Notes under the pieces: generated by a model | Databases searched by the model: none | What the model was told of the DNA's origin: nothing | Seen by the model: the letters and a program-made list of their open reading frames with translations, nothing else | Part shown: piece after piece, positions 51,154-60,141 of the stretch | Layout: each line of letters opens with the position of its first letter | Position numbering within the stretch: the stretch's first letter is position 1 | Translations under genes and position numbers: made by a program | NCBI RefSeq assembly: GCF_003259315.1 | Contig: NZ_QLLT01000010.1 | Location: 186,001 to 250,000 of the forward strand | Reading direction: 5' to 3' | DNA from: Kitasatospora sp. SolWspMP-SS2h | Lineage (GTDB): Bacteria > Actinomycetota > Actinomycetes > Streptomycetales > Streptomycetaceae | Length of the DNA: 64,000 bases

Positions 51154-52176
51154 TCAGCGGGCGGCGGGGCCGAGGCGGGCGAGGGTGTCGAGGAGGTGGG
51201 GGTGGTGGGCGGGTGTCTCGGGGGGCGGGGAGACGTAGAGCTGGAGGGCGGTGACGCCGGGCTGTCGGTAGCGGAGGATCTGTTCGTGGCACTGCTCCGG
51301 GGAGCCGTGCAGGAAGAGGGCGTCGACCAGTTCGTCGGGCAGGGCGCGTTGGGCGCCCGCGTGGTCGCCGTCGGCCCAGCGGCGGTGCGTCTCGGCGAGC
51401 AGGTCGCCGTTGCCGAGCCACTGGTGGAATTTGCGGTAGGGCTCGCGGTTGAGGATCCACGCGAGGAAGGGCCGGGCGGTGCGGCGCGCGTACGCGGTGT
51501 CCTCGGTGGGGCAGACGAACACCTTGACCACGAGTTCCTTGCCGGGCGGCTGCGGGCCGACGGCGTCCAGCACCCTGGGCAGGTCGCGGGCGCGCAGCAG
51601 GTTGGTGATGGCGCCGTCGCCCTCGGCGAAGGCGAGCCGGAGCATGCCGGGGCGCAGCGCGCCGAGGATGACCTTGACGGGGGCGGCGGGCGGATGGGGC
51701 AGGCGGTAGCCGGCGATGGAGAAGGTGTCGAAGTCGCCGGCGACGTGCTCGCCGCGCAGGGCGGCGGTGAGGAAGCGCAGTACGTCGCGGGTGCGCTTGA
51801 AGGGCTCGTCGAACGGGATGCCGTTGATGTCGGTGACGTGCGCGGGCACCGAGGCACCGATGCCCAGCAGGACGCGTCCGGGGGCGAGTTGGGCGAGGGT
51901 GGCGGCGGTCTGGGCGAGCACGGCGGGCCCGCGGGTGTGGACCGGGACGACGCCGGTGGCGATCCGCAGGCGCGGGGACCAGGCGGCGGTGGCGGCCAGC
52001 GGGGTGAAGGCGTCGGTGCCGCCGCCCTCCGCGCTCCAGACGTCGCCGTAGCCGAGGTCGGGGAGCCGTTCGACCAGGAAGCGGTGCCGGTCGACGGTCA
52101 GGCCGGGCAGCGGCAGGGTGACGCCCCAGGCGGGCTGGTGGGCGGTGGCGGTGGCGGTGGTCGCGGTGGCGGTCAC
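51154..52176 (-). CDS. LLM-class F420-dependent oxidoreductase
   Basis: 340 residues from GTG 52176 with GGAGG about ten bases upstream (the frame runs to 52329, but that part is low-complexity). Luciferase-like TIM barrel: WGVTLPLPGLTVDRHRFLVERLPDLGYGDVWSAEGGGTDAFTPLAA, RLRIATGVVPVHTRGPAVLAQTAATLAQLAPGRVLLGIGAS and VKVILGALRPGMLRLAFAEGDGAITN. These segments are the F420-binding signature of the mycobacterial/streptomycete LLM group. Reaction partner unknown. Divergent from the HTH regulator at 52517. Confidence 0.9.
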   Translation of the reverse strand: MTATATTATATAHQPAWGVTLPLPGLTVDRHRFLVERLPDLGYGDVWSAEGGGTDAFTPLAATAAWSPRLRIATGVVPVHTRGPAVLAQTAATLAQLAPGRVLLGIGASVPAHVTDINGIPFDEPFKRTRDVLRFLTAALRGEHVAGDFDTFSIAGYRLPHPPAAPVKVILGALRPGMLRLAFAEGDGAITNLLRARDLPRVLDAVGPQPPGKELVVKVFVCPTEDTAYARRTARPFLAWILNREPYRKFHQWLGNGDLLAETHRRWADGDHAGAQRALPDELVDALFLHGSPEQCHEQILRYRQPGVTALQLYVSPPPETPAHHPHLLDTLARLGPAAR

Positions 52177-52516
52177 GGGGCGGGTCCTCCGGTTCGGACG
52201 GCGGCGCCATCGGGCGACGAGGGCGCTGACGGCGCTGAGGCGGCGAGGGCCGTCGGGGCTGTTCGGACGAGGCTCGCGGACGGCGGGCGGGGCAGCCAGC
52301 CAGGCGTTCGTACTGGTACCGGTGGTCATAGGACCGGCGGGACGCGAGGAGTCCGTTGCGGGAGCGGGAGTGGGAGCGGAACCGGCCCCCGGCCCGGCCT
52401 AGCCTGGGACCGCCGTATCGACGTACCGACCTACTGGTGTACCGACGTACTGACATGTCGACGCACCGGGCGGGCCACCGCACCGGAGAACCGTCCCGCG
52501 ACGAGGAGCGAGCACC
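52177..52516. promoter_or_regulatory. 340-bp divergent promoter region with an 8-bp repeat array
   Basis: From 52415 to 52470 seven 8-bp units follow in phase (GTATCGAC, GTACCGAC, CTACTGGT, GTACCGAC, GTACTGAC, ATGTCGAC, GCACCGGG), 45 bp before the regulator's start. The remainder is G/C-rich with no other feature. Confidence 0.6.
52415..52470. repeat. 8-bp tandem array, consensus GTACCGAC, 7 units
   Basis: Strict 8-bp phase and the half-palindromic GTAC suggest either a repeat-generated spacer or multiple binding sites. It belongs to the same class as the arrays at 27984 and 58357. Confidence 0.7.
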
Positions 52517-53368
52517 GTGTCCACCCCCGCCACCGGCCAGGAACTCGGTGCGTTCCTGCGCGCCCACCGCGAGCTGCTGCAACCCGCCGACGTCGGCCTG
52601 GCCGCCACCGCCAGGCGGCGCACCCCGGGGTTGCGCCGCGAGGAGGTCGCCTCGCTGTCCGGCGTCGGGCTCGCCTGGTACACCTGGCTCGAACAGGGCC
52701 GGGTCAGTGCCTCCCGGCAGGTGCTGGAGGCGGTGGGGCGGGCGCTGCGGCTGGACGCGGCGGGTCTGCGGCACGCGATGCGGTTGGCCGGCCATCACGA
52801 GCCGGTCCCCGTCGACACCGACCGCACCGCCGCCGGGCGGCTCGCCGCCACGGTCCGCCCGGTGCTCGACTCCTGGCCCGCCAGCCCCGCCGTCCTGGTC
52901 GACCGGCACTTCGACCTGCTGGCCTGGAACGCGGCCTGGGCCGCGCTGTGGGGCGCCCCCGAGGCCGTCCCGGCCGACCGCCGCAACCTGATGTGGCTGA
53001 TGGCCGTCGACCGGCGCCTGCGTAGCGTCCTGCCCGACTGGGAGCCGCTGGCCATGAACGTCTTCCGGCACTTCCGCGCCCAGGCTAGCCCGGCCCTCGC
53101 CGACCCGCGCACCGACCAGGTCTACCGCCGCCTGGAGGCCGACGCCCCCGAGCTGCGCCACTGGTGGGGCTGCCACTCGGTCGCCGAACTCACCGCCCGC
53201 ACCGTCCTGGTGGAGCCCCCCGGCGTCGGCCCCGTCCGCCTCACCCTCAGCTCCTTCCACCCCGTCGACGACCCGTCCGCGCTGGTCCTGCTGTTCACCC
53301 CGGCCACCGCCGCCGACACCGTCCGGATGACCGGCCTGGCCGCCCGCCCGCCGGGTCCGGGGGCCTGA
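52517..53368 (+). CDS. MmyB-like HTH transcriptional regulator
   Basis: 283 residues from GTG 52517. HTH: RRRTPGLRREEVASLSGVGLAWYTWLEQGRVSASRQVLEAVGRAL (residues ~33-78), the RTPGLRREE signature of the MmyB group. The C-terminal MmyB ligand-binding (PAS-like) domain includes LAWNAAWAALWG, RNLMWLMAVD, NVFRHFRAQAS and LRHWWGCHSV. It is divergent from the LLM oxidoreductase, which it probably controls. Same family as the partial gene at the right edge. Confidence 0.93.
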   Translation: MSTPATGQELGAFLRAHRELLQPADVGLAATARRRTPGLRREEVASLSGVGLAWYTWLEQGRVSASRQVLEAVGRALRLDAAGLRHAMRLAGHHEPVPVDTDRTAAGRLAATVRPVLDSWPASPAVLVDRHFDLLAWNAAWAALWGAPEAVPADRRNLMWLMAVDRRLRSVLPDWEPLAMNVFRHFRAQASPALADPRTDQVYRRLEADAPELRHWWGCHSVAELTARTVLVEPPGVGPVRLTLSSFHPVDDPSALVLLFTPATAADTVRMTGLAARPPGPGA

Positions 53369-53463
53369 GCACCGGCCGTCCCACCGGCCCCACCGTCCCC
53401 ATCAGCCCCTTTTGCGCGGGTCGCGGCGGTGTGTGTGGACACCAGAGGGATAGAAGGGACTCC

Positions 53464-54720
53464 ATGCGCTTTGTTCCGGAGTCGGTGGCCGCGGTGGTGC
53501 GCCGTGGTGCCAGGGATGCGTTCGTCGTGCAGACGGTGCGGGCCACCGTCGCGGCGACGCTGTCGTACGTGGTGGCGACCTGGCTGAGCAGGGAACCGGT
53601 ACCGCTGACCGCGCCGCTGACGGCGCTGCTGGTGGTGCAGGTGACGGTCTACTCGACGCTGACCACCAGCATCCGGCGGGTCAACTCGGTGGTGGTCGGG
53701 GTGCTGATCGCGATCGGGTTCTCGGCCGTGGTGGGGCTGTCCTGGTGGAGCCTGGGGCTGATCATCATGGCCTCGCTGGTGGTCGGACGGTTCGTCCGGG
53801 TCGACGAGTTCGTCCAGGAGGTCGCGATCAGCGCGATGCTGATCCTGGGCGTCTCACAGGTCACCACGCAGGCGTGGGACCGGGTGCTGGAGACGGTGAT
53901 CGGCGCGACCGTCGGCCTGGTGTTCAACCTGGTGATAGCGCCACCGGTCTGGGTCGACAAGGCCGGCGAGTCGATCGAGGACCTGGCCCGCCGGGCCCGG
54001 CACCTGCTGCTCGGCCTGGCCGAGGAGTTGGACCGCCCCGTCCCGGTCGAGCGGGCCGCCGAACGGCTGCACGAGGCCCGGCAGCTGGACCAGGCGATCG
54101 CCGAGGTGGACGGGGCGCTGCGGCAGGCCGAGGACAGCCTGCGGCTGAACCCGCGGATCAGCGAGGGCCTGCTGTCCCGGCTGGTGCTGCGCACCGGGCT
54201 GGACACGCTGGAGATCTGCGTGGTCGTCATCCGGGTGATCGCCCGTTCGCTGACCGACCTGGCCAAGCGCCGCGACCCGGGCGAACGGCTCTTCCCGGCG
54301 GACGTCGCGGTGGCCCTGGAGGAGCTGTTCGAACACGTCGGCGGGGCGCTGGTGAGCTTCGCGGTGCTGGTCACCACCCAGGTCAGCCGCAACGCCGAGG
54401 AGGCCGAGCAGCGGCTGGCCGCCGAACTCGCCGCCGCCTGGTCCGTCCGGGAGAACGTCGCCCAACTGCTGCTGCGCCGCGTCCGGGAGAGCCCCGAGGC
54501 GTGGCAGCTGCACGGCTCCCTGCTCGCCGAGGTCGACCGCATCCTGGACGAACTCGACCTCGAGCACCGCGGCCGCCGCCTGATGGAGGAACTCGACCGC
54601 GCCTCCGTCGCCAACCGCGACCGCTTCTCCCGCTTCGCGGGCCTGCGCCGCCTCGCCCGCGGCGAGCGCTTCCGCCCCCGCCGCCCCCGCCGCCGGCGCC
54701 GCCAGGAGGAGACCGCCTGA
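53464..54720 (+). CDS. FUSC/aromatic-acid-exporter-like membrane protein
   Basis: 418 residues from ATG 53464 with GAAGGG upstream. Six predicted membrane helices lie in residues ~20-170 (VRATVAATLSYVVATWL, LTAPLTALLVVQVTVYSTL, VGVLIAIGFSAVVGLSWW, LGLIIMASLVVGRFV, ETVIGATVGLVFNLVIAPPVWV). A long cytosolic helical part follows (RLHEARQLDQAIAEVDGALRQAEDSLRLNP, LDLEHRGRRLMEELDRA) and a basic Arg-rich tail. This is the layout of FUSC/ArAE-like transporters, which carry aromatic acids or similar solutes. Convergent with htpG. Confidence 0.85.
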   Translation: MRFVPESVAAVVRRGARDAFVVQTVRATVAATLSYVVATWLSREPVPLTAPLTALLVVQVTVYSTLTTSIRRVNSVVVGVLIAIGFSAVVGLSWWSLGLIIMASLVVGRFVRVDEFVQEVAISAMLILGVSQVTTQAWDRVLETVIGATVGLVFNLVIAPPVWVDKAGESIEDLARRARHLLLGLAEELDRPVPVERAAERLHEARQLDQAIAEVDGALRQAEDSLRLNPRISEGLLSRLVLRTGLDTLEICVVVIRVIARSLTDLAKRRDPGERLFPADVAVALEELFEHVGGALVSFAVLVTTQVSRNAEEAEQRLAAELAAAWSVRENVAQLLLRRVRESPEAWQLHGSLLAEVDRILDELDLEHRGRRLMEELDRASVANRDRFSRFAGLRRLARGERFRPRRPRRRRRQEETA

Positions 54721-54783
54721 ACGGCGTCGGCACCGGCGGAGACGGCACCGGCGAGGACATCGCGGTGCGGCGCGCCGCGGCGG

Positions 54784-56625
54784 TCAGACCGTCCGGGTGA
54801 GGCGGTCGGCGAGGAGCTTGGCGAACCGGGCGGGGTCGGCGAGGTCGCCGCCCTCGGCCAGCAGGGCGGTGCCGTAGAGGAGTTCGGCGGTCTCGGGGAG
54901 GGCCGGGTCCTCGGGGCGCTCCTCGTGGGCGGTGCGCAGGGCGGTGACCAGGGGGTGGTCGGGGTTGAGTTCGAGGATGCGGCGGGCGGGCGGGACGTCC
55001 TGGCCCATGGCCCGGTACATCTTCTCCAGGGTGGGGGTGAGCCCGTCGGCGTCGCTGACCAGGCAGGCGGGCGAGTTGGTGAGGCGGGTGGTGAGGCGGA
55101 CGTCCTTGACGTCGGCGAGCGTCTCGCCGAGCCAGCCGAGCAGCGGCGCGTACGAGCCGGTGCGCTCCTCGGGGACGTCCTCGGCGGGGAGGTCGACGGC
55201 GCCGCGGGCGACCGAGCTGAACTCCTTGCCCTCGTAGTCGGGGACGCCCTCGATCCAGATCTCGTCCACCGGGTCGGTGAGCAGCAGGACCTCGTAGCCC
55301 TGGGCCCGGAACGCCTCCAGGTGCGGGGAGTTCTCGACCTGGGCGCGGCTCTCGCCGGTCATGTAGTAGATCCGGTCCTGGCCGTCCTTCATCCGGGCCA
55401 GGTAGTCGGCGAGCGTGGTGGGCTCCTCGCCTGCGGTGCTCGGGAAGGAGGCGACGTCGAGGATGGCCTTGCGGTCCTCGGCCGGGTCGAGCAGGCCCTC
55501 CTTGACGGCGGGGCCGAACTCGCGCCAGAACGTGCGGTACTTGTCGGCGTCGGCCGTCATCATCTCCTTGACGGTGGCCATCACCTTCTTGGCCAGCCGG
55601 CGGCGGATCAGCTGGATGTGCCGGTCCTGCTGGAGGATCTCGCGGGAGATGTTGAGCGAGAGGTCGGCGGCGTCCACCACGCCCTTGACGAAGCGCAGGT
55701 GGTCGGGGAGCAGCTCGCGGCTGTCCTCCATGATGAACACCCGCTTCACGTACAGCTGGACGCCGTGGCGGCCGTCGCGCTGGAACAGGTCGTGCGGGCG
55801 GCGGGCCGGGATGAACAGCAGGGCCTCGTACTCGAAGGTGCCCTCGGCCCGCATCCGGATCGTCTCCAGCGGGTCGGTCCAGTCGTGGGCGACGTGCCGG
55901 TAGAACTCCCGGTACTCCTCGTCCGCGACCTCGGCGCGCGGCCGGGCCCAGAGCGCCTTCATCGAGTTGAGGGTCTGCTCGGTGCCGTCCGGTCCGGTGG
56001 TGCGGATCGGGAAGGCGATGAAGTCGGAGTAGCGCTTGACGATCCGCCGGACGGTCGACGGTTCGGTGTAGTCGTGCAGGCCGTCCTCGCCGTCCTCGGG
56101 GCGCAGGTGGACGGTGACCGAGGTGCCCTCGGGGGCGTCCTCGACGGTCTCGACGGTGTAGGTGCCCTCGCCGGCCGACTCCCAGCGGGTGCCGGTGGGC
56201 TCGCCGGCCTTGCGGGTCAGCAGGGTGACCCGGTCGGCGACCATGAAGGTGGAGTAGAAGCCGACGCCGAACTGGCCGATCAGCTCGGCCGGTTCCTTGC
56301 TCTCGCGCAGGCGGCGCAGGGTCTCGGCGGTGCCGGAGCGGGCGATGGTGCCGATCAGTGCGACGACCTCGTCGCGGGTCATGCCGATGCCGTTGTCGCG
56401 GACGGTCAGGGTGCGGGCGTCCGGGTCGGTGTCGACGGCGATGTGCAGGTCGTCGGCGCGCAGCCGCTCCTCGGTGAGGCCGGCCAGGCGCCGCTTGTCC
56501 AGGGCGTCCGACGCGTTGGAGATCAGCTCGCGCAGGAAGACGTCCTTGTTCGAGTAGATCGAGTGGACCATCAGCTGCAGCAGTTGCCGCGCCTCGGCCT
56601 GGAACTCCAGCGTCTCGGTGCTCAT
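54784..56625 (-). CDS. htpG: Chaperone protein HtpG (bacterial Hsp90)
   Basis: 613 residues from ATG 56625 (the open frame continues upstream but the conserved start is MSTETLEFQAEARQLLQLM). The GHKL ATPase motifs are intact: FLRELISNASDALDKRR (the ATP-contacting Glu and Asn), LTVRDNGIGMTRDEVV (Asp and Gly box), and GQFGVGFYSTFMVADRV. The middle domain follows with NSMKALWARPR and VKRVFIMEDSRELLP. The C-terminal dimerisation part ends LLADRLTRTV. Length is normal (E. coli 624). ATP-driven chaperone in the cytosol. Expression control is not visible; the gap upstream holds no HAIR/ROSE-type element I can name. Confidence 0.97.
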   Translation of the reverse strand: MSTETLEFQAEARQLLQLMVHSIYSNKDVFLRELISNASDALDKRRLAGLTEERLRADDLHIAVDTDPDARTLTVRDNGIGMTRDEVVALIGTIARSGTAETLRRLRESKEPAELIGQFGVGFYSTFMVADRVTLLTRKAGEPTGTRWESAGEGTYTVETVEDAPEGTSVTVHLRPEDGEDGLHDYTEPSTVRRIVKRYSDFIAFPIRTTGPDGTEQTLNSMKALWARPRAEVADEEYREFYRHVAHDWTDPLETIRMRAEGTFEYEALLFIPARRPHDLFQRDGRHGVQLYVKRVFIMEDSRELLPDHLRFVKGVVDAADLSLNISREILQQDRHIQLIRRRLAKKVMATVKEMMTADADKYRTFWREFGPAVKEGLLDPAEDRKAILDVASFPSTAGEEPTTLADYLARMKDGQDRIYYMTGESRAQVENSPHLEAFRAQGYEVLLLTDPVDEIWIEGVPDYEGKEFSSVARGAVDLPAEDVPEERTGSYAPLLGWLGETLADVKDVRLTTRLTNSPACLVSDADGLTPTLEKMYRAMGQDVPPARRILELNPDHPLVTALRTAHEERPEDPALPETAELLYGTALLAEGGDLADPARFAKLLADRLTRTV

Positions 56626-56801
56626 GGGGTCCTTTTCGCTCGGGTGACAGTGCGGGTACGGGAGCACGCGCTCCGTGGCAATCTGACACACCGGCGGCGA
56701 CGCGGACAAACGCCGTTGACAGACCGGGCCGGACCGGGCGCGGCCGGGCAGGGCAGGAGGCACCCGGCCCGGTCCGGCCCGGCCCGGGTCGGGGCCTCCG
56801 G

Positions 56802-57548
56802 TCAGACGTGGGCGGCGGCGCACTCCGGGTGGCCCCAGCTGCCGCCGACCTTGGTGATCTTCTCGCCCTTGCCGTAGGGGCGCCCGCACGGGCACCGGCC
56901 GGGGAACTTCGCGGCCAGCGTCCGGCCGCCGCCGCCACCGCCGGAAGTGCGCCGGGCCGCACCGCCGTTCGAGGCCGCGGACGTCGAGCCGGATGAAGCG
57001 GACGAAGCCGACGAAGCCGACGGGGCGGCGCGGCGGGCGCGCGGGGCGGGGGCGGTCACCGGGTCGGGCACCGGCAGGTCGGCGGCGGTGCCGGCGGCGG
57101 CCTGCTGGGTGCGGGCGGCGTCGCTGGCGGCCTTGTCGGCGACGGCGTTCAGCGGGTCGCCGTCCACCTGGTGGGCGGGCACGTAGACGAAGGCGACGTC
57201 CCGGCCGGTGAGCAGCGCGTCGATCCGCTGGATCAGCTCCTGGTTGGCGACGGGCTTGCCCGCGGCGGTCTTCCAGCCGTTGCGCTTCCAGCCGTGCAGC
57301 CACTTGGTGACCGCGTCCCGGGTGTAGGTGCTGTCCAGCCGGACCTCCAGCGGCAGCGCCGGGTCGGTGGCCTCCAGCAGGCGTTGCAGGGCGGTCAACT
57401 CCCCGACGTTGTTGGTGTTGCGGCCCAGCGGACCGGCCTCCCAGCGCTGCGGGGCGCCGTTCCCGTCGGCGACCACGAAGGCCCACCCGGCGGGCCCGGG
57501 GTTGCCCTTGGCCGCTCCGTCGCAGGCGGCGATGACTCGTTCAACCAT
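56802..57548 (-). CDS. Ribonuclease HI with C-terminal zinc-ribbon-like tail
   Basis: 248 residues from ATG 57548. RNase HI core: IAACDGAAKGNPGPAGWAFVV (first catalytic Asp), NNVGELTALQRLLEA (Glu), VRLDSTYTRDAVTKWLHGWKRNGWKT (Asp), and NAVADKAA (last Asp). All four acidic residues are in place. From ~residue 145 it has a Pro/Ala/Ser-rich linker, then RCPCGRPYGKGEKITKVGGSWGHPECAAAH with a C-x-C...C/H set that looks like a zinc ribbon. RNase HI degrades RNA in RNA-DNA hybrids. The tail probably helps substrate binding. Confidence 0.93.
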   Translation of the reverse strand: MVERVIAACDGAAKGNPGPAGWAFVVADGNGAPQRWEAGPLGRNTNNVGELTALQRLLEATDPALPLEVRLDSTYTRDAVTKWLHGWKRNGWKTAAGKPVANQELIQRIDALLTGRDVAFVYVPAHQVDGDPLNAVADKAASDAARTQQAAAGTAADLPVPDPVTAPAPRARRAAPSASSASSASSGSTSAASNGGAARRTSGGGGGGRTLAAKFPGRCPCGRPYGKGEKITKVGGSWGHPECAAAHV

Positions 57549-57626
57549 CCCCCGATCATGCCAGCCCCCGCCCACGGGCCCGTCCACGTCCCCGCCCGCG
57601 GCCACGGCCCCGGCCCCGGCCGTCCG

Positions 57627-58334
57627 CTACTCCAGGCCGGTGCGGCCGGGCGCCCAGAAGGGCTTGGTGAGGACATCGCGCCGGTCCCAGCCCCGCTCGC
57701 GCACCAGGTGGTCGCGGACGAGCTGGATGGTCCCGGCCTCGCCCGCCAGGTAGGCGGTGCCGGGCGCGGCCGGCAGGTCGAGCGCCGCGACCGCCGCGAC
57801 GAGTTCGGCCGAGCGGGCCGCGGACCGCCCGTTGCGCCGGACCCACCGGACGCCCGGGATGGGCAGCTGGTCGTCCTCGGTGTCGACCTCGACCACGGCG
57901 TGCGTCTCGGCCTCCGGCCCCAGCGCGGCCAGCATCGGGCCGAACGCGGCGGAGGCGGTCTCCTCCCCGGCGAACAGGTGGTACGAGGAGGGGCGGGTGA
58001 CGAACTTGCCCTCCGGCTTGCCGAGGTGCACCCGGTCGCCGGGCCGCGCGGTGCGGCCCCACGCGGCGCCGGGGCCCCCGCCGTGGTCGAGCACCCGCAG
58101 TTCGAGCCGCTCGCCGCGGTGGGCCCAGACCGAGTAGGTGCGCAGGGTGCCGACCAGCCGGTCGACCAGCGGGTTGGCCGCGCCGACCTGGACGCGCACC
58201 TGCTGCCCGGGCAGGGCGGTCAGGTCCGCGAGCCGCGGCCCTTCGAGGGTGAGGGCGCGCCAGCGCCTGCCCAGCGGCTCGTTGGCGGCGACGGTGGCGG
58301 GGAGCAGGAAGGCGTCGAGCAGGCGGCGTGGCAT
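57627..58334 (-). CDS. Siderophore-interacting protein (FAD-dependent ferric-siderophore reductase family)
   Basis: 235 residues from ATG 58334 with AAGGA five bases upstream. FAD motif RTYSVW follows VDRLVGTL. Later LELRVLDHGGGPGAAWGRTARPGDRVHLGKPEG and FAGEETASAAFGPMLAAL mark the FAD and NAD(P)H parts. The SIP domain has VVEVDTEDDQLPIPGVRWVRRNG and TAYLAGEAGTIQLVRDHLVRERGWDRRDVLTKPFWAPGR. It reduces ferric siderophores to release iron, in the cytosol. It is preceded by the 19-unit 8-bp array, which fills its promoter region. Confidence 0.92.
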   Translation of the reverse strand: MPRRLLDAFLLPATVAANEPLGRRWRALTLEGPRLADLTALPGQQVRVQVGAANPLVDRLVGTLRTYSVWAHRGERLELRVLDHGGGPGAAWGRTARPGDRVHLGKPEGKFVTRPSSYHLFAGEETASAAFGPMLAALGPEAETHAVVEVDTEDDQLPIPGVRWVRRNGRSAARSAELVAAVAALDLPAAPGTAYLAGEAGTIQLVRDHLVRERGWDRRDVLTKPFWAPGRTGLE

Positions 58335-58356
58335 GGAGGTCCTTCTCCGGGCGGAC

Positions 58357-58508
58357 GTACGGGCGGGCAAGCGCTCAAGGATGCAGGAACGCAAGAGTGC
58401 AGGCGTGCAAGAGCACAGACGTGCAGACGTGCAGACGTGCAAGGGTGCAGGCACGCAAGAGTGCAGGCGTACAGGCGTACAGGCGGGCCATCGTACGGGC
58501 GTCAGGGC
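58357..58508. repeat. Nineteen 8-bp tandem repeats filling the MFS/SIP spacer
   Basis: From 58357 to 58508 the DNA splits into 19 consecutive 8-bp units without a break: for example GTGCAGGC, GTGCAAGA, GTGCAGAC (twice), GTGCAAGG, ACGCAAGA, GTACAGGC (twice), consensus GTGCARRC. The last unit contains the stop codon of the MFS gene (58502-58504). The other end lies 22 bp from the SIP start codon. Confidence 0.85.
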
Positions 58509-60112
58509 GCGGCGGTGTCCGCGCCCGCAGGCTTGCGGGCGGCCCGCCGGGCGGCGAGGACGACGACGGCTCCGGCGGCCAGGGTGACCGCGCCCGCGAC
58601 GTGCAGGGCGCTGCCCGCTCCGGCGACGAACGCGTCGACCACGGCGGTCCGTTCGGCCGGTGCCGCGGCCAGGGCGGCGGGGACGGAGTGCTGTCCGTGC
58701 GCGGCGGCGGGCAGGGCCGCGGTGAACGCGGCGGTGAGGACGGTGCCGACGACGGCGACGCCGAGGGCGCTGCCCAGTTCGCGGGTGGCGGACTGGAGCC
58801 CGCCCGCGACGCCCGCCCGGTGCGGGGGCAGCGCCGAGGTCAGTTCGACGGTCAGGACCGGCATCGCGAGGGCGAAGCCGACGCCGACCACCACCAGCCA
58901 TAGCGCGTAGACGGGGTAGGGGGCGTGCGCGGCCGAGGCCAGCCCGAACAGGCCGCCGCCGATGCACGGGAAGGCGATCAGCAGGGTGGCCGCGAAGCCG
59001 ATCCGCTTCGCCAGCGCGGGCACGAACCGGGCCACCACCACGATCGGCAGCGCGACCGGCAGCACCCCGAACCCGGTCTGCACCAGGGAGAAGCCGCGGC
59101 CGTACTGGAGCAGCGAGGCGTTCAGGTAGAACAGGCCGAAGCTGCCGAAGAACATCACGAACATGCCCAGGCTCGCCGCGCTCAGCATCGGGATCCGGAA
59201 CAGCCGCGGGTCGAGCAGCGGGTGCGCGGTGCGCAGCCCGGCCAGCACCCAGGCCGCCCAGAGCAGGGCGCTGACCGCGAAGGCGCCGACCACCAGCGGG
59301 CTCCCCCAGCCGGAGCCGGGGCCCTCGATGATGCCGACCAGCAGGGCGACGGTGGCGAGCACGAGCAGGACGGTGCCGGCCGGGTCGAGCGAGCGGGGGC
59401 TGCGCCCGCTGCGGCGGACGGCGAGCGCGACGCCAAGGGCGCAGGCCAGGGCGAGCGGGACGACGGCCCAGAACAGCAGCCGCCAGGAGCCGGACGACAG
59501 CAGCGCGCCGCCGCCGAGGTTGCCGACCAGTCCGCCCAGTCCGGTGACCGCGCCCCACAGCGCCAGGGCGTGGCCGCGCCGCTGCGGGCGGGTGGCGTGC
59601 ACCAGCACGCCGACGCTGTTGGGCAGGACGAGCGCGGCCCCGACCCCGCTGACCACCCGGCCCGCGAGCATGACGCCGATGTTCGGCGCCAACGCGGTGA
59701 GCGCGGCCCCGGCGGCGAAGGTGAGCAGCCCGGCGAGCAGGGTGCCCTTGCGGCCGAACCGGTCGCCCGCCGCGCCGCCGGGGATGACCAGGCAGGCGAA
59801 GACCAGGACGTAGGCGTCGACGATCCACAGCAGTTGCGCGGAGCTGGGGTGCAGCGGCCCGGCGGCGAGCATCGGCACGGCCAGGTTGATCGCCGCCACC
59901 AGGCCGACCACCAGCACGCTGCAGACCGAGACGCAGGCCAGCACGAGCGTCTCGGCGCGCCGCACGCCCGCGGGGGCGGCCGGTTCGGGGGCGGAGGGTG
60001 TCACGGGGGCGGTCGGCGCGGGGACGGGCGCCGTGGTGCCGGGGGCGGCGGCGCGGCCGGGGGGTGTCGCGGTGCCGGGGGCGGCGGCGCGGCCGGGGGG
60101 TGTCGCGGTCAT
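58502..60112 (-). CDS. MFS exporter, DHA2 (14-helix) type
   Basis: 536 residues from ATG 60112 (GTG 60127 is also possible). The first ~45 residues are a Pro/Ala/Thr linker with two copies of TATPPGRAAAPG, then 14 membrane helices. Motif A is GAAGDRFGRKGTLLAG. Further family segments are VSGVGAALVLPNSVGVLV and GLVGNLGGGALLSSGSWRLLFW. Drug:H+ antiporters of this family export antibiotics, dyes or siderophores. It lies directly between the SIP and the epimerase gene and probably shares their transcript. Confidence 0.9.
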   Translation of the reverse strand: MTATPPGRAAAPGTATPPGRAAAPGTTAPVPAPTAPVTPSAPEPAAPAGVRRAETLVLACVSVCSVLVVGLVAAINLAVPMLAAGPLHPSSAQLLWIVDAYVLVFACLVIPGGAAGDRFGRKGTLLAGLLTFAAGAALTALAPNIGVMLAGRVVSGVGAALVLPNSVGVLVHATRPQRRGHALALWGAVTGLGGLVGNLGGGALLSSGSWRLLFWAVVPLALACALGVALAVRRSGRSPRSLDPAGTVLLVLATVALLVGIIEGPGSGWGSPLVVGAFAVSALLWAAWVLAGLRTAHPLLDPRLFRIPMLSAASLGMFVMFFGSFGLFYLNASLLQYGRGFSLVQTGFGVLPVALPIVVVARFVPALAKRIGFAATLLIAFPCIGGGLFGLASAAHAPYPVYALWLVVVGVGFALAMPVLTVELTSALPPHRAGVAGGLQSATRELGSALGVAVVGTVLTAAFTAALPAAAHGQHSVPAALAAAPAERTAVVDAFVAGAGSALHVAGAVTLAAGAVVVLAARRAARKPAGADTAAP

Positions 60113-60141
60113 GGGCTTCTCGTTCACGGGAGCGGGCCTGG

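Noticed and set aside
58328..58903. Plus-strand frame through the 8-bp array
   Set aside because: It consists of repeat translation (VQACKST, ARVQARKSAG) and the reverse of the MFS gene; no start signal.
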